Of a DNA stretch of 64,000 bases, positions 36,118 through 44,731 are shown piece after piece (the stretch's first letter is position 1; the number at the start of each line of letters is the position of its first letter). The notes under the pieces are model-generated. The model searched no databases, was not told where the DNA came from, and worked only from the letters and a program-made list of their open reading frames with translations. Location of the stretch: positions 248,001-312,000 of the forward strand of contig WYDT01000001.1 in assembly GCA_013122435.1 (NCBI GenBank). The letters run 5' to 3'. The position numbers were made by a program, and so were the translations under genes. The DNA is from Chloroflexi bacterium AL-N1. Its GTDB lineage: Bacteria > Chloroflexota > Chloroflexia > Chloroflexales > Roseiflexaceae.

Positions 36118-37263
36118 ATGGAGAATAAACAAGACGCTAGCAAACCACTTATGTCGATTGGCTGGATTATAGCAACGGACGAACGCGACAAGGCAGTGCT
36201 TAGTACATATCGGCAGGCACATCATTACTTGCAACAAACACTTGAAGGGCAGTTTCCCCAATTTCAGTGGGAAATGCCCTTTATCTGTGATCGCCGCCAC
36301 ACGCAATATGGTGCACTAGAACCACTTCCTCTTTTAGAATTTGGTGTACAAGAAAAGCTTTCACATCATTGGGATTATGCGCTGGTACTTGTGTCTAACG
36401 AACTGGTACCGCGTTATCGCCCGACCACCTTTGGAGTCCCATCATCGGCACTTGAAGTTGCCATTATGTCGAGCGCCCGTCTTGATCCACAACAGCAGAG
36501 TGAACAACTGGCTGCACTGGCACTGCATATGTTTGGCCATGTGTGGGGATTAGAACACGCTGACTCGGGACCGATGGCAGTGCCGGAAGAGGCCGCCTCT
36601 CTATGCATTACACCGTTTTCACCCGAACAACAAGTGGAAATTGTTGATCGTCTGGAAGAAGTTGCTGATGCACGGTTGGAGGAACAGTCTCATCGCCTTG
36701 GACATTTCGCTTTCTACTGGCGCACGTTTTGGGCTGATCCCCGAGGGATTGTTGAGGATGTTTGGGGCTATGCACCATGGAAGATGCCGCTGCATATGGA
36801 GCGATTAACTGCTGCCGCTGCTGTTTCGATTTTGGTCTTGCTTCTGGCAGCCGAGGCGTGGGAAGTTGGGGTCAATGTCTCGACGATCAATCTTCTGCTC
36901 GGCGTCGGTGTTGCAACCATCGGCGCTACCTTGTTTCTCTTCTTTGGTCAGCATCTGGGCGATATTGCGCGACATGTCGGTTGGCGCGAACAATTGGTAC
37001 GCACCCGTATTGTGGTTTTTAGCACCCTTTTGTTTGGTATGGGTGCGTTATGGGGTATGCTTTTTCTGATCTCATTTATTACCACACTCTACATTCCACA
37101 ATTTGTCCTTTCAGGATGGGTTGATGTACCAATCGATACCTTTACCCTGCTGCGCTATGCTGCCTTCCTAGCCACGGTTGGCGTTATTGCTGGGGCACTG
37201 GGTGGCAATCTTGAGGAGGAGGACCAAATAAAAGCCACCCTTTTCTACGACGAAGAAACCTAA
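36118..37263 (+). CDS. Zincin-like membrane protein lacking the catalytic glutamate
   Basis: A 381-residue protein. The N-terminal ~230 residues are soluble and contain ALHMFGHVWGLEHADSG, which follows the metzincin spacing HxxxHxxGxxH but has Met where the catalytic Glu should be. Four or so membrane segments follow (SILVLLLAAEAWEVG, INLLLGVGVATIGATLFLFF, IVVFSTLLFGMGALWGMLFL, YAAFLATVGVIAGALGG). I do not know a characterised homologue; archaemetzincin-like is the nearest description. It is probably an inactive or altered peptidase at the membrane, co-transcribed with DUF1206 (nine-base gap). Confidence 0.65.
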   Translation: MENKQDASKPLMSIGWIIATDERDKAVLSTYRQAHHYLQQTLEGQFPQFQWEMPFICDRRHTQYGALEPLPLLEFGVQEKLSHHWDYALVLVSNELVPRYRPTTFGVPSSALEVAIMSSARLDPQQQSEQLAALALHMFGHVWGLEHADSGPMAVPEEAASLCITPFSPEQQVEIVDRLEEVADARLEEQSHRLGHFAFYWRTFWADPRGIVEDVWGYAPWKMPLHMERLTAAAAVSILVLLLAAEAWEVGVNVSTINLLLGVGVATIGATLFLFFGQHLGDIARHVGWREQLVRTRIVVFSTLLFGMGALWGMLFLISFITTLYIPQFVLSGWVDVPIDTFTLLRYAAFLATVGVIAGALGGNLEEEDQIKATLFYDEET

Positions 37264-37268
37264 TCCTG

Positions 37269-38765
37269 CTATGCGATAAAGCGAAATTGGCGTCGCCAGA
37301 TAACCAAAACAGTGAGAAACGAAATACCCGCAATGGCCAATAACGTTCCCCATGCACTCAAACCTGGCACCTCGCCGCGTAGCATGATCATTTGAAATCC
37401 CACAACGGCATGGGTCAGTGGTATAAATTGGCTGATAGAACGTACAAATGCGTAAAAGTTTTCCAGGGGTAGAAAAAAACCACTAAAAAAGAGCGATATG
37501 AGCAGTACTAACATCGAGAGTTGAATCGCCTGGCTATCTGATGTTGAGAGTGCCGAGATGATAAATCCAATGCCAAGAGCCGCCAGCGTAAAAGATATCA
37601 ATAACAAGAAAAAGACAATGAGATTGCCTGAAAAAGGAATCTGTAGTGCTGTTATTAGAATAATAAGCAAGACTGTTGAGATAATACTGACAAATAGCGT
37701 GTATGCCAGATATTTACCGAGCAACACCTGTGTTAACCGGATTGGTGCAACGCCATAAAACTCGATAGCCCCCAGCAAGCGTTCGCGTACCAGCGACAAT
37801 GCACCTAGCGTTATGGCAATATGTTGCAGTATCAGTGCTAAAACCCCCGGAGCATAGAAAACCATACTATCAGGAGCAGTACCATAAAGGTTATAGTAAT
37901 CGCGCTGTAAGGGAGACACAATGGCCTCAATCGATACAGTACTAATCCATTCGGTAGCTGCCTCCAGTTCTTGAATACGGTCTTGTGCAATATCAAGTTG
38001 ATTCACCTGTTGATCGAGAGTGTTATCAACTAATGCCTGATCAATAGTCGTTAGGTTTTGATACAGATCTAACAGTTGTTGTTGTACTTGGTCAGCCTCA
38101 GGGTGCTGTGTATTAAGCTGGCTGGTAAGAAGGGGACTGACCACGAGAACATCGGCCGCTGAACGTAAGGTACGAATCGATTGCTCAAACTCATCAGCGC
38201 TGATGGAGTTGACATCCTCACGCAATGAGACCAGACGTTGCCCCATATTGGCTAGCTCATCATTGGCGCGGGCTGCCTCTTGTTGGAGTTGTCGGGTGGA
38301 CTCACGTAAAATGGCATTGTTGAGTTCATTGACCTGAGCATAACCAAGATACTGAATCCACTGTTCCATAAATGGATTTACTTCATCGTAATGAAATTCT
38401 ACGAGTGCTCGCTCACCAAGTAGCACACGTTCTTCCAGGTCCGCAGGCAATATTTCGACCACATCAACTTCGTTAGCAGCCAGACGTGCCATAGCGCCAG
38501 CTTCATCAGCATCAATGCTGACCAGCGCAAAATTTGCCTCCATACTGCGTGTCAGACGATCAAGTTGATCGGTCCCCAGCAGAGCGGGTGGTACAACCAA
38601 TGCAGTTCGCAATTCTGGTCGTTCTCCACGATATCCCAGCCCAAAGAGCAACAGGATGACGAGTGGGCCGAAAATGAGGCTTAATACCAGCCAGGGTTGT
38701 CGACGAATTTCATTAAATTCCTTGCGAAAGAAGGCCAGTAGACGAATCGAAAATTTATTGCTCAT
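37269..38765 (-). CDS. ABC-2 type exporter permease (YhgE/Pip-like loop)
   Basis: A 498-residue permease. One N-terminal membrane segment (QPWLVLSLIFGPLVILLLFG) is followed by a long soluble region of about 230 residues with coiled-coil character. Five C-terminal membrane segments carry the ABC-2 pattern (LLGAIEFYGVAPIRLTQVLLGKYLAY). It works with the ATPase encoded just upstream; the genes overlap by 11 bases. The start at 38765 (MSNKFSIRLL) has AGGA five bases upstream. The substrate is unknown. A third gene with a periplasm-facing domain lies upstream of the ATPase and is probably part of the system. Confidence 0.85.
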   Translation of the reverse strand: MSNKFSIRLLAFFRKEFNEIRRQPWLVLSLIFGPLVILLLFGLGYRGERPELRTALVVPPALLGTDQLDRLTRSMEANFALVSIDADEAGAMARLAANEVDVVEILPADLEERVLLGERALVEFHYDEVNPFMEQWIQYLGYAQVNELNNAILRESTRQLQQEAARANDELANMGQRLVSLREDVNSISADEFEQSIRTLRSAADVLVVSPLLTSQLNTQHPEADQVQQQLLDLYQNLTTIDQALVDNTLDQQVNQLDIAQDRIQELEAATEWISTVSIEAIVSPLQRDYYNLYGTAPDSMVFYAPGVLALILQHIAITLGALSLVRERLLGAIEFYGVAPIRLTQVLLGKYLAYTLFVSIISTVLLIILITALQIPFSGNLIVFFLLLISFTLAALGIGFIISALSTSDSQAIQLSMLVLLISLFFSGFFLPLENFYAFVRSISQFIPLTHAVVGFQMIMLRGEVPGLSAWGTLLAIAGISFLTVLVIWRRQFRFIA

Positions 38766-39717
38766 GGTCCTCATCCTGCTCAATCAGCATCATAAAAATG
38801 TCATCAAAAGGCGGAAGATACTCTTCTATCTGTTCAACTGCGATAGCTGAATGATCATCAAAATAGCGAACTATATCTGGTAGTGTTTCAGCAGCGTGTG
38901 GCACCAAGATATCAATTTTCCCTGGTGTACGCGAACGACGCACATCGGTTACCAATGGATGTTGCCAGATGATGTGCATGGCGGTATGGATTTGTTGTGG
39001 TGGTACTGTTAATCGGATAACCTCTCCACCCAAAGCACGTTTCCGTAATCCATCTGGCGTATCGATATAGAGGAGTCGTCCTTGCCGCATGACTCCAACC
39101 ATATCACAATAGGCTGCCTCACCGACGTACTGCGTCGTCACGAGCAGGGTACGGCTTTCATCGCGGAGGTGACGAAAATGTTCCCAGAATTTATTTCGTA
39201 GTAGTGGGTCGATACCTGCGGTTGGTTCGTCGGCAAGCAAGAGCATCGGGTTGTGTACTAACGCACAGGCCAACTCAAGACGTCGCTTCATACCACCGGA
39301 CAATTGTGAGCCCAGACGCTTTGTCGCATCTTCTAACTCAACCAGTTCCAGCAGTGTGCTTATACGGCGATTGCGCTCAGATTTGCTCAACCCATAGAGC
39401 GAGGCGACAAATTCGATGTTTTCACGTACGTTTAGGTTAGGATAGAGTACAAATTGCTGGGGCATATAGCCAATACGCTCACGAGTTCGCATCGTAAACC
39501 GTTGGGGTTCCTGGCCAAGCACCCGTAGGGTACCGCTATCAGGTTTGTAGAGCCCAGCCACCAGTCGGACGGTGGTGGTTTTTCCACAGCCACTGGGTCC
39601 AATCAGACCAAAAATAGCGCCTTCTGGAAGTTCCATTTGTATATCGAACACACCGGTGTCTTGATCAAAGGTACGCGACACATTGTGCATCTCAATGGCG
39701 TTGGGTGTTTGCTCCAC
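38755..39717 (-). CDS. ABC-2 exporter ATPase (CcmA/NodI type)
   Basis: A 320-residue ATPase. Walker A is GPSGCGKTT, the Q-loop is in YMPQQFVLYPNLNVREN, the signature is LSGGMKRRLELA, and Walker B is LLLADEPTAGIDP. The ~80-residue C-terminal extension (RLTVPPQQIHTAMHI onward) is typical of CcmA-type exporters. It powers the permease encoded immediately downstream. The gene starts ten bases after the single-helix protein upstream, so the three genes form one operon. Confidence 0.9.
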   Translation of the reverse strand: MEQTPNAIEMHNVSRTFDQDTGVFDIQMELPEGAIFGLIGPSGCGKTTTVRLVAGLYKPDSGTLRVLGQEPQRFTMRTRERIGYMPQQFVLYPNLNVRENIEFVASLYGLSKSERNRRISTLLELVELEDATKRLGSQLSGGMKRRLELACALVHNPMLLLADEPTAGIDPLLRNKFWEHFRHLRDESRTLLVTTQYVGEAAYCDMVGVMRQGRLLYIDTPDGLRKRALGGEVIRLTVPPQQIHTAMHIIWQHPLVTDVRRSRTPGKIDILVPHAAETLPDIVRYFDDHSAIAVEQIEEYLPPFDDIFMMLIEQDEDHEQ

Positions 39718-39727
39718 GGGTTACCTC

Positions 39728-40255
39728 TTAAAATGTCTCTTGCAACTCAGTCAAATGTTGATGAAGCCGATCTAAGTAGTCAGCTAACAACGTACTGTCA
39801 ATAGCGAAGTCAATGGGTATGTTCATATCTAATTCTACCGTTGTGCTAATGTTGAAGGTTTCATCAACAGTGATTGGCACAGTCGCCTGTACCGGGACAT
39901 CAGTTTGTATAGGAACGGGAATCCTGTACAAACCAAAAGGTGTACTCAATGGAATATCGATCTTTTCGTCAACTTGTACAGTCGTACTGATCGGGATAGT
40001 CAGGTTTTGCTGGATCGGAACAGCCGCGCGTATTGGCACTGGTTGGTCAAGCTGCAGATTGAAAGAGATAGTTTCCTGTTGAGCCTCTTCAATCTCATTT
40101 ACGAGCGTAGCAACCTGTTGTTGAACAACTGCCCGGGTCCGAAAGATAACAAATAGTTGAAAAGCATGCAGCACAAGTGATACAAGAATCACGGTTATTC
40201 CTGTTCGTACCACCCACAAAGGCAAAATACAGTGAATAGAGCTTTTTTGCTGCAT
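39728..40255 (-). CDS. Single-helix protein with repetitive Pro/Val/Thr-rich extracytoplasmic domain
   Basis: A 175-residue protein that I do not recognise. One membrane helix near residues 15-37 (VVRTGITVILVSLVLHAFQL) is followed by a short helix and then a repeating beta-like stretch: QPVPIRAAVPIQQNLTIPIS, PVPIQTDVPVQATVPITVDE and similar strands of about eight residues. It ends in a short helix. AAGGGAG is seven bases before the ATG at 40255; an upstream extension of 25 codons is disfavoured. Its position at the head of the ABC-2 operon suggests an extracytoplasmic partner of that exporter (inference). Confidence 0.7.
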   Translation of the reverse strand: MQQKSSIHCILPLWVVRTGITVILVSLVLHAFQLFVIFRTRAVVQQQVATLVNEIEEAQQETISFNLQLDQPVPIRAAVPIQQNLTIPISTTVQVDEKIDIPLSTPFGLYRIPVPIQTDVPVQATVPITVDETFNISTTVELDMNIPIDFAIDSTLLADYLDRLHQHLTELQETF

Positions 40256-40277
40256 GTGTTTCTCCCTTATACATATT

Positions 40278-41210
40278 TTATTTTTTGGGTGTATGGGTAT
40301 GTGTACTCGTTTGCGGTGTTTTTGTAACATGAGGCTTGGCTTGATGAAGCTCTTCCGTGTTTAGCGCATTGTTTGAGTGGCTTTCTTTCGCTTCCTCTTC
40401 AGACTGTTGAGTTGCGTGTCCATATTTGATGAGCGCGACAAATACCACCCCACCGATAATATTACCCAGGGTTGTCCAGACGAGAAAATATCCATAATCG
40501 GCGAAGGTCACTCCCTGATTGGCAAAAACCGCTGCAAGCACCTCAATGGTACCGACAATCGAGTGGTGCAGGTGGCTGAGGCCAATAGCAGTGGTCACAA
40601 GCCAGACAATTAAGATCTGACTGATAGTATCCCGACTGGCAGTGACAAGCCAGGACAGCAGCCCCATCATCCATCCGGCCAATATGCCGCTCATCAAAAT
40701 AACCCACCACGCATGGTCGACCAACGGCTGGGCGATAGCACCAAAGGTGGCTGGCTCGATGATGTCCAGCGCAGGGCCAATTTGCACAAGCATAAGGGCA
40801 AAGAGTGCACCACCAATAATATTGGAACTAAAGATGAGGACCCAGAGACGCGCCAGCGATGTTAGCGGAGCGCGGCCATTTAATACTGGCAGCACGGCAA
40901 GTGTCGTATGCTCGGTGAAGAGTTCTGAGCGACCAAGGATTACAAAGATAAAGCCAATGGAATACATATTAGCGACAAGGATATCTACAATTGGCTCGGC
41001 GAATACTCCATTGACCAGTGTATACATGACAGCCATGAGGAGCAAGCTAAATCCTACCTCAAGGCCTGCCGAAAAGCCAGAGATAACCAGCCCTCTCGTT
41101 GGACGATTGAGTTGATCAACTTCTTCTTTTACCTGCTGATCTAAGATTTCATGGTATGACTTTTTCGGGTCTTCAGATGGTGTACGCAGACCAAACATGG
41201 TTATTCTCAT
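40278..41210 (-). CDS. Formate/nitrite transporter family channel (FocA/YfdC-like)
   Basis: A 310-residue membrane protein with six long hydrophobic segments of the FNT fold. IGFIFVILGRSELFTEHTT and WTTLGNIIGGVVFVALIKY match the FNT family, and SHLHHSIVGTIEVLAAVF carries the conserved pore histidine region. A cytoplasmic N-terminal segment and a His/Thr-rich tail (TSTHTHTPKK) flank the core. YfdC-like members are poorly characterised; a weak-acid anion channel is the likely role. The first ATG (41210) and the fifth codon ATG are both possible. It lies 22 bases upstream of the single-helix gene on the same strand. Confidence 0.85.
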   Translation of the reverse strand: MRITMFGLRTPSEDPKKSYHEILDQQVKEEVDQLNRPTRGLVISGFSAGLEVGFSLLLMAVMYTLVNGVFAEPIVDILVANMYSIGFIFVILGRSELFTEHTTLAVLPVLNGRAPLTSLARLWVLIFSSNIIGGALFALMLVQIGPALDIIEPATFGAIAQPLVDHAWWVILMSGILAGWMMGLLSWLVTASRDTISQILIVWLVTTAIGLSHLHHSIVGTIEVLAAVFANQGVTFADYGYFLVWTTLGNIIGGVVFVALIKYGHATQQSEEEAKESHSNNALNTEELHQAKPHVTKTPQTSTHTHTPKK

Positions 41211-41300
41211 TTCTTACCTGAACAATTGACATAGGAAGAAGTCCAGAAACCTGGTTTTCCTGAACCCCTATTGTGGCATGTCTGAGCTATATGCAGAGTG

Positions 41301-41537
41301 TTAGTCGCTCTGCATCTGGATGGTACGCTTTTGATCTTCCAGTGGACGACCTAAAATCGCAAGGGTCGGTGCCCACAACTCAAAGAAGACACCTAAGCGT
41401 TCCGCCTGATCAAGATTGTCTTCTCGACGAGTGAACCACGCAACAATACTCAGCATGATCGAAGCTATCACAGCAATATACGCCATGTCCGATATTATGT
41501 TGAGCTGATGTAACCCTTTGATCACAAGGTCCTCCAT
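41301..41537 (-). CDS. Small membrane protein of unknown function
   Basis: A 78-residue protein, one hydrophobic segment (MAYIAVIASIMLSIVAWFT) followed by a charged region and a second amphipathic stretch (LGVFFELWAPTLAILG). No family recognised. A sigma-54-type promoter lies 40 bases upstream (41579-41594). Its ribosome-binding site is weak. It is divergent from the AI-2E genes, and the two promoters sit back to back. Confidence 0.65.
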   Translation of the reverse strand: MEDLVIKGLHQLNIISDMAYIAVIASIMLSIVAWFTRREDNLDQAERLGVFFELWAPTLAILGRPLEDQKRTIQMQSD

Positions 41538-41578
41538 TTAGGATAGACGCTTATAACTTCTTACAATGCACATTTCAT

Positions 41579-41594
41579 TGCAAATCGTATGCCA
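41579..41594 (-). promoter_or_regulatory. Sigma-54-type promoter for the 78-residue membrane protein
   Basis: Minus strand TGGCATACGATTTGCA with GG-N10-GC spacing. Confidence 0.7.
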
Positions 41595-41642
41595 ACTGTT
41601 GTGTTTCCTTTGGGTCATTCTCTTCGAAAAAGGGATAAAATC

Positions 41643-41658
41643 TGGCATAGTTTCTGCA
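41643..41658 (+). promoter_or_regulatory. Sigma-54-type promoter for the AI-2E pair
   Basis: TGGCATAGTTTCTGCA with GG-N10-GC spacing, 49 bases from the first AI-2E-family ATG. Confidence 0.75.
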
Positions 41659-41706
41659 TAAGGAGAAGAACGCAAAATAAAACTCAGTTTAAAGAAAGAA
41701 CTATAC

Positions 41707-42978
41707 ATGAGCAACTCATCCATAGAGCACAACGGAAGCTACAGTACAGCTCATGCGGTTGGATGGAATAATGTCTCACTTAAACAGGTAGCACTGGGAA
41801 CGATTGTTATTGCTGGCGTGTTCCTAACATTCTGGTTAGTTATTACGTTACGATATATATTTATATTGTTATTTTTAGGAATTGTTGTTGCTACCGCATT
41901 AATACCGATTTTGGATTGGTTTCGTGAGCGAAGGGTTCCTCGTACCATTGCAGTTCTTATCATCTACATTACTTTTCTCACTGCATCTGGAGTGGTGATT
42001 TTGCTCTTGTTGCCATCATTCAATACGCAGGTAGAGCAGGCATTGCAAGAGCTGCCTGCCAGATACAATGAGTTACGTGAAACAATCATAGCTCTTCCTT
42101 TTTTGGAAGGTATAGCAGCGCAACTGCCTGCAGATCTTTCTACAGTAGCTTTTGATTATACCGATGTGGGTGCTTTTATAACAACGTGGCTACCTTCATT
42201 TTGGCAGGGAATTGTCCTCATCTTGCTCATTAGTTTGCTTAGTTACTACTGGCTCTACTATCGAACGCTTACGGTTCAAGCGCTAGGTATGCTATTGCCA
42301 CTCAACTGGCGTGCTGAGGCAATCAATATATGGAACTCTATTGAGATACAAATTGGTGCTTTTGTACGTGGGCTGTTCATTCTCAGTTTTACCATTGCAA
42401 GCCTGTCTGCTATTGGTTACACGCTTATAGGCTTGCCTTTTGCGTTGCCATTAGCGCTTATTGCTGGTCTCCTGGAAGTCATTCCTTATGTTGGACCGTT
42501 CCTGGCTTTGTTACTTGCTGGATTGGTTGGTTTAAGTGTTTCACCAACTATGGCATTGCAGGCGATTGCTGTTGCTTTGCTGATTCAGTTCCTTGAAAGT
42601 AGCATTGTTGTTCCCCGGGTTATGGATCGTGCCGTTGGTGTGCGACCTGTAGTGACCCTTCTTGCATTAGCCATCTTTAGTGAAATCTTTGGTCTTTTGG
42701 GGGCTTTGTTAGCGGTTCCACTTGCCGCCGTTTTTCAGATACTGCTTGGTCGTTTTGTACTCAAAGAACCCGACGTGGTCAATCTGGAAGTAGGTGGACG
42801 AGATCGATTGGCCTTATTGCGCTATCACGCGCAACAACTGGTACAGGACATGCGTCAACGTGTGCGTGTTAAGTCCGAGGAGCCAAACGAAAAGCAAGAT
42901 TCACCGGAAGAGGAATTGGAAATGATCATTCGTGAACTTGATGTTCATCTGGCAAAGGCACAGGAGCAACCACAATGA
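41707..42978 (+). CDS. AI-2E family (PerM-like) membrane transporter, copy 1
   Basis: A 423-residue polytopic protein of the AI-2E/TqsA-PerM superfamily. There are about seven hydrophobic segments, and the family motif is LIAGLLEVIPYVGPFLALLLAG. The charged C-terminal tail is coiled. Members export small molecules or couple sodium and proton flux; the substrate here is unknown. The next copy overlaps by four bases (ATGA). The sigma-54-type promoter at 41643 precedes it. Confidence 0.88.
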   Translation: MSNSSIEHNGSYSTAHAVGWNNVSLKQVALGTIVIAGVFLTFWLVITLRYIFILLFLGIVVATALIPILDWFRERRVPRTIAVLIIYITFLTASGVVILLLLPSFNTQVEQALQELPARYNELRETIIALPFLEGIAAQLPADLSTVAFDYTDVGAFITTWLPSFWQGIVLILLISLLSYYWLYYRTLTVQALGMLLPLNWRAEAINIWNSIEIQIGAFVRGLFILSFTIASLSAIGYTLIGLPFALPLALIAGLLEVIPYVGPFLALLLAGLVGLSVSPTMALQAIAVALLIQFLESSIVVPRVMDRAVGVRPVVTLLALAIFSEIFGLLGALLAVPLAAVFQILLGRFVLKEPDVVNLEVGGRDRLALLRYHAQQLVQDMRQRVRVKSEEPNEKQDSPEEELEMIIRELDVHLAKAQEQPQ

Positions 42979-44138
42979 AGCGTTTTATTCTCGTTGTATT
43001 CACTATCATGGCAACGCTGCTTGGCTTGTTAGTTCTTTGGACTTTTGGTCCGGCCCTTGCACTTTTTGGTGGTTCACTTGCTATAGCTGCGGCTCTCCGA
43101 CCATCTGTCCAGCAAATAGAAACGGTTCCTTTTATTGGGCGAGGATTCGCTATTGTCCTGTGCTACGTTCTATGCCTTGCTGTACTAGCTGTTGTAAACA
43201 GTATTTATGTTATCAATGTCAGTACAGAGGGACAAAATATGCTCGTTCAGTTGACAGTATTCTATAGTACAATTCGTGAGACCTGGCAGGATGGCACTCC
43301 TATACAGCAAATAATCGCACAAAATGTTCCCGACATTACAAGCACCTCATTTATACAGGAAGCACAATTTGTTTTGCCTTTTGTAGGGACCTTTGTGGGC
43401 GGAATCATCGGAAATATTATACTTCTACTGGCCATGTTGAGCTTGACTTACTACTGGTTGGTAGATGCAACTTATTTCGAGCGACTATGGTTATCGTTGC
43501 TTCCTGTCACTGCTCGCGCCCGTGCCCGCAATGTATGGCGACAGGCAGAAACATTGGTTGGAACGTATATCCGCACAATGATTAAGGTTATCTTGGCAGC
43601 CAGTGTTTTTCTTTTTGTTTTCTACACACTGCTACAATTACCGTTTCCCTTTATGCTGGCATTTATCGGTGCTGTAGCGTATCTTATCCCCCGCTTGGGC
43701 CCAATTGCTGCACTGCTTCCTGCCATCCTGGTTGCACTGGCCATTTCGCCCTTACATGCTGTATTGACGTTCATTGGTGGTATCGCTATCACTGTGTTGG
43801 TTGGTCGCCTTGCCGATTGGTCAATGCGAAAAGAAGCATTTCAAGTCAATCCACTTTTGCAGGTACTGGTACTTATTATTCTGGTTGAACTGGGTGGGTT
43901 GGGCGCCATGCTCTTCGCCCCTCCACTGGCTGCATTTATTCAAGTACTCTATTCAACAACACTCCTGACACAAAGCGAGCAACCGCAATATGATGAATTA
44001 GGGCAGCTTCGTGAGCGGTTGGCACATATTCGTGCGACGGTTGATCCAGGCAACCTTGAATTGCTTAGTGTTATCGAACGAGGGGAACAAATCCTGCAAG
44101 AAACGCATCAAACATTACAGGTACAGAAATCTCAATAA
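42975..44138 (+). CDS. AI-2E family (PerM-like) membrane transporter, copy 2
   Basis: A 387-residue paralogue of the previous gene. The motif region reads FIGAVAYLIPRLGPIAALLPAI, somewhat diverged. The pattern of membrane segments and the C-terminal charged helix are the same. The four-base overlap with the first copy suggests translational coupling and possibly a heteromeric transporter (inference). Confidence 0.85.
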   Translation: MKRFILVVFTIMATLLGLLVLWTFGPALALFGGSLAIAAALRPSVQQIETVPFIGRGFAIVLCYVLCLAVLAVVNSIYVINVSTEGQNMLVQLTVFYSTIRETWQDGTPIQQIIAQNVPDITSTSFIQEAQFVLPFVGTFVGGIIGNIILLLAMLSLTYYWLVDATYFERLWLSLLPVTARARARNVWRQAETLVGTYIRTMIKVILAASVFLFVFYTLLQLPFPFMLAFIGAVAYLIPRLGPIAALLPAILVALAISPLHAVLTFIGGIAITVLVGRLADWSMRKEAFQVNPLLQVLVLIILVELGGLGAMLFAPPLAAFIQVLYSTTLLTQSEQPQYDELGQLRERLAHIRATVDPGNLELLSVIERGEQILQETHQTLQVQKSQ

Positions 44139-44221
44139 TAGGAATGGTAATTCTATAGACCTGACAATTGGGTTAGTCTACTCATCAAACTACCAATCAA
44201 CTAGCTAAACGATTATAGAAA

Positions 44222-44462
44222 ATGACTGCTGAAAGTGCCACAGTATCTGTTATGCTGGATGATAACCAAGGATTAGGGCGTACCCTTCTTGTAGGGCTAG
44301 CATTTCTGGTAGCTGCCGATACTATCAAAACGGTTGCTGTTACTCCCTGTATTTCAAAATATAGGCATACTGGCGCTCATTGTGCTTATACGTACATTTT
44401 TGAGTTGGTCGCTTGAATTAGAAGGTCGCTGGCCCTGGCAGAATAACCGTAAAGACGCTTAA
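44222..44462 (+). pseudogene. DUF1622 remnant with one-base frameshift
   Basis: The first frame encodes TLLVGLAFLVAADTIKTVAVT. One base further on, near 44345, another frame gives VFQNIGILALIVLIRTFLSW and WSLELEGRWPWQNN, ending at 44462. Joined, this is the C-terminal two thirds of DUF1622; the N-terminal helix is missing. It is a truncated, frameshifted copy. Confidence 0.7.
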
Positions 44463-44568
44463 TCCTTCGAACCTGTTATAAAAGTAATTCCTCCTTCTTC
44501 GCTTATAAAGCGTCATAGTATAGTTCATCTGTCTCACTTTACCTACCTTATTTGCACTTCTTAGAATT

Positions 44569-44584
44569 TGGCATGCTTTGTGCA
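44569..44584 (+). promoter_or_regulatory. Sigma-54-type promoter, distal copy, GSP17M operon
   Basis: TGGCATGCTTTGTGCA with GG-N10-GC spacing, 84 bases upstream of a second site at 44653. Confidence 0.75.
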
Positions 44585-44652
44585 TAACATACTATAGATA
44601 CTTTCTAATCTTTTACAGCAAAAGATGATTTCATTTTCAAAATGAGCATATT

Positions 44653-44668
44653 TGGCACAACTTGTGCA
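44653..44668 (+). promoter_or_regulatory. Sigma-54-type promoter, proximal copy, GSP17M operon
   Basis: TGGCACAACTTGTGCA with GG-N10-GC spacing, 64 bases before the GTG start of the next gene. Confidence 0.78.
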
Positions 44669-44731
44669 TAAAGGGAAGTATCCGCAAAGTAACGTATTTG
44701 ACAAAACGACAAAAATATCAGGAGGTTCATC

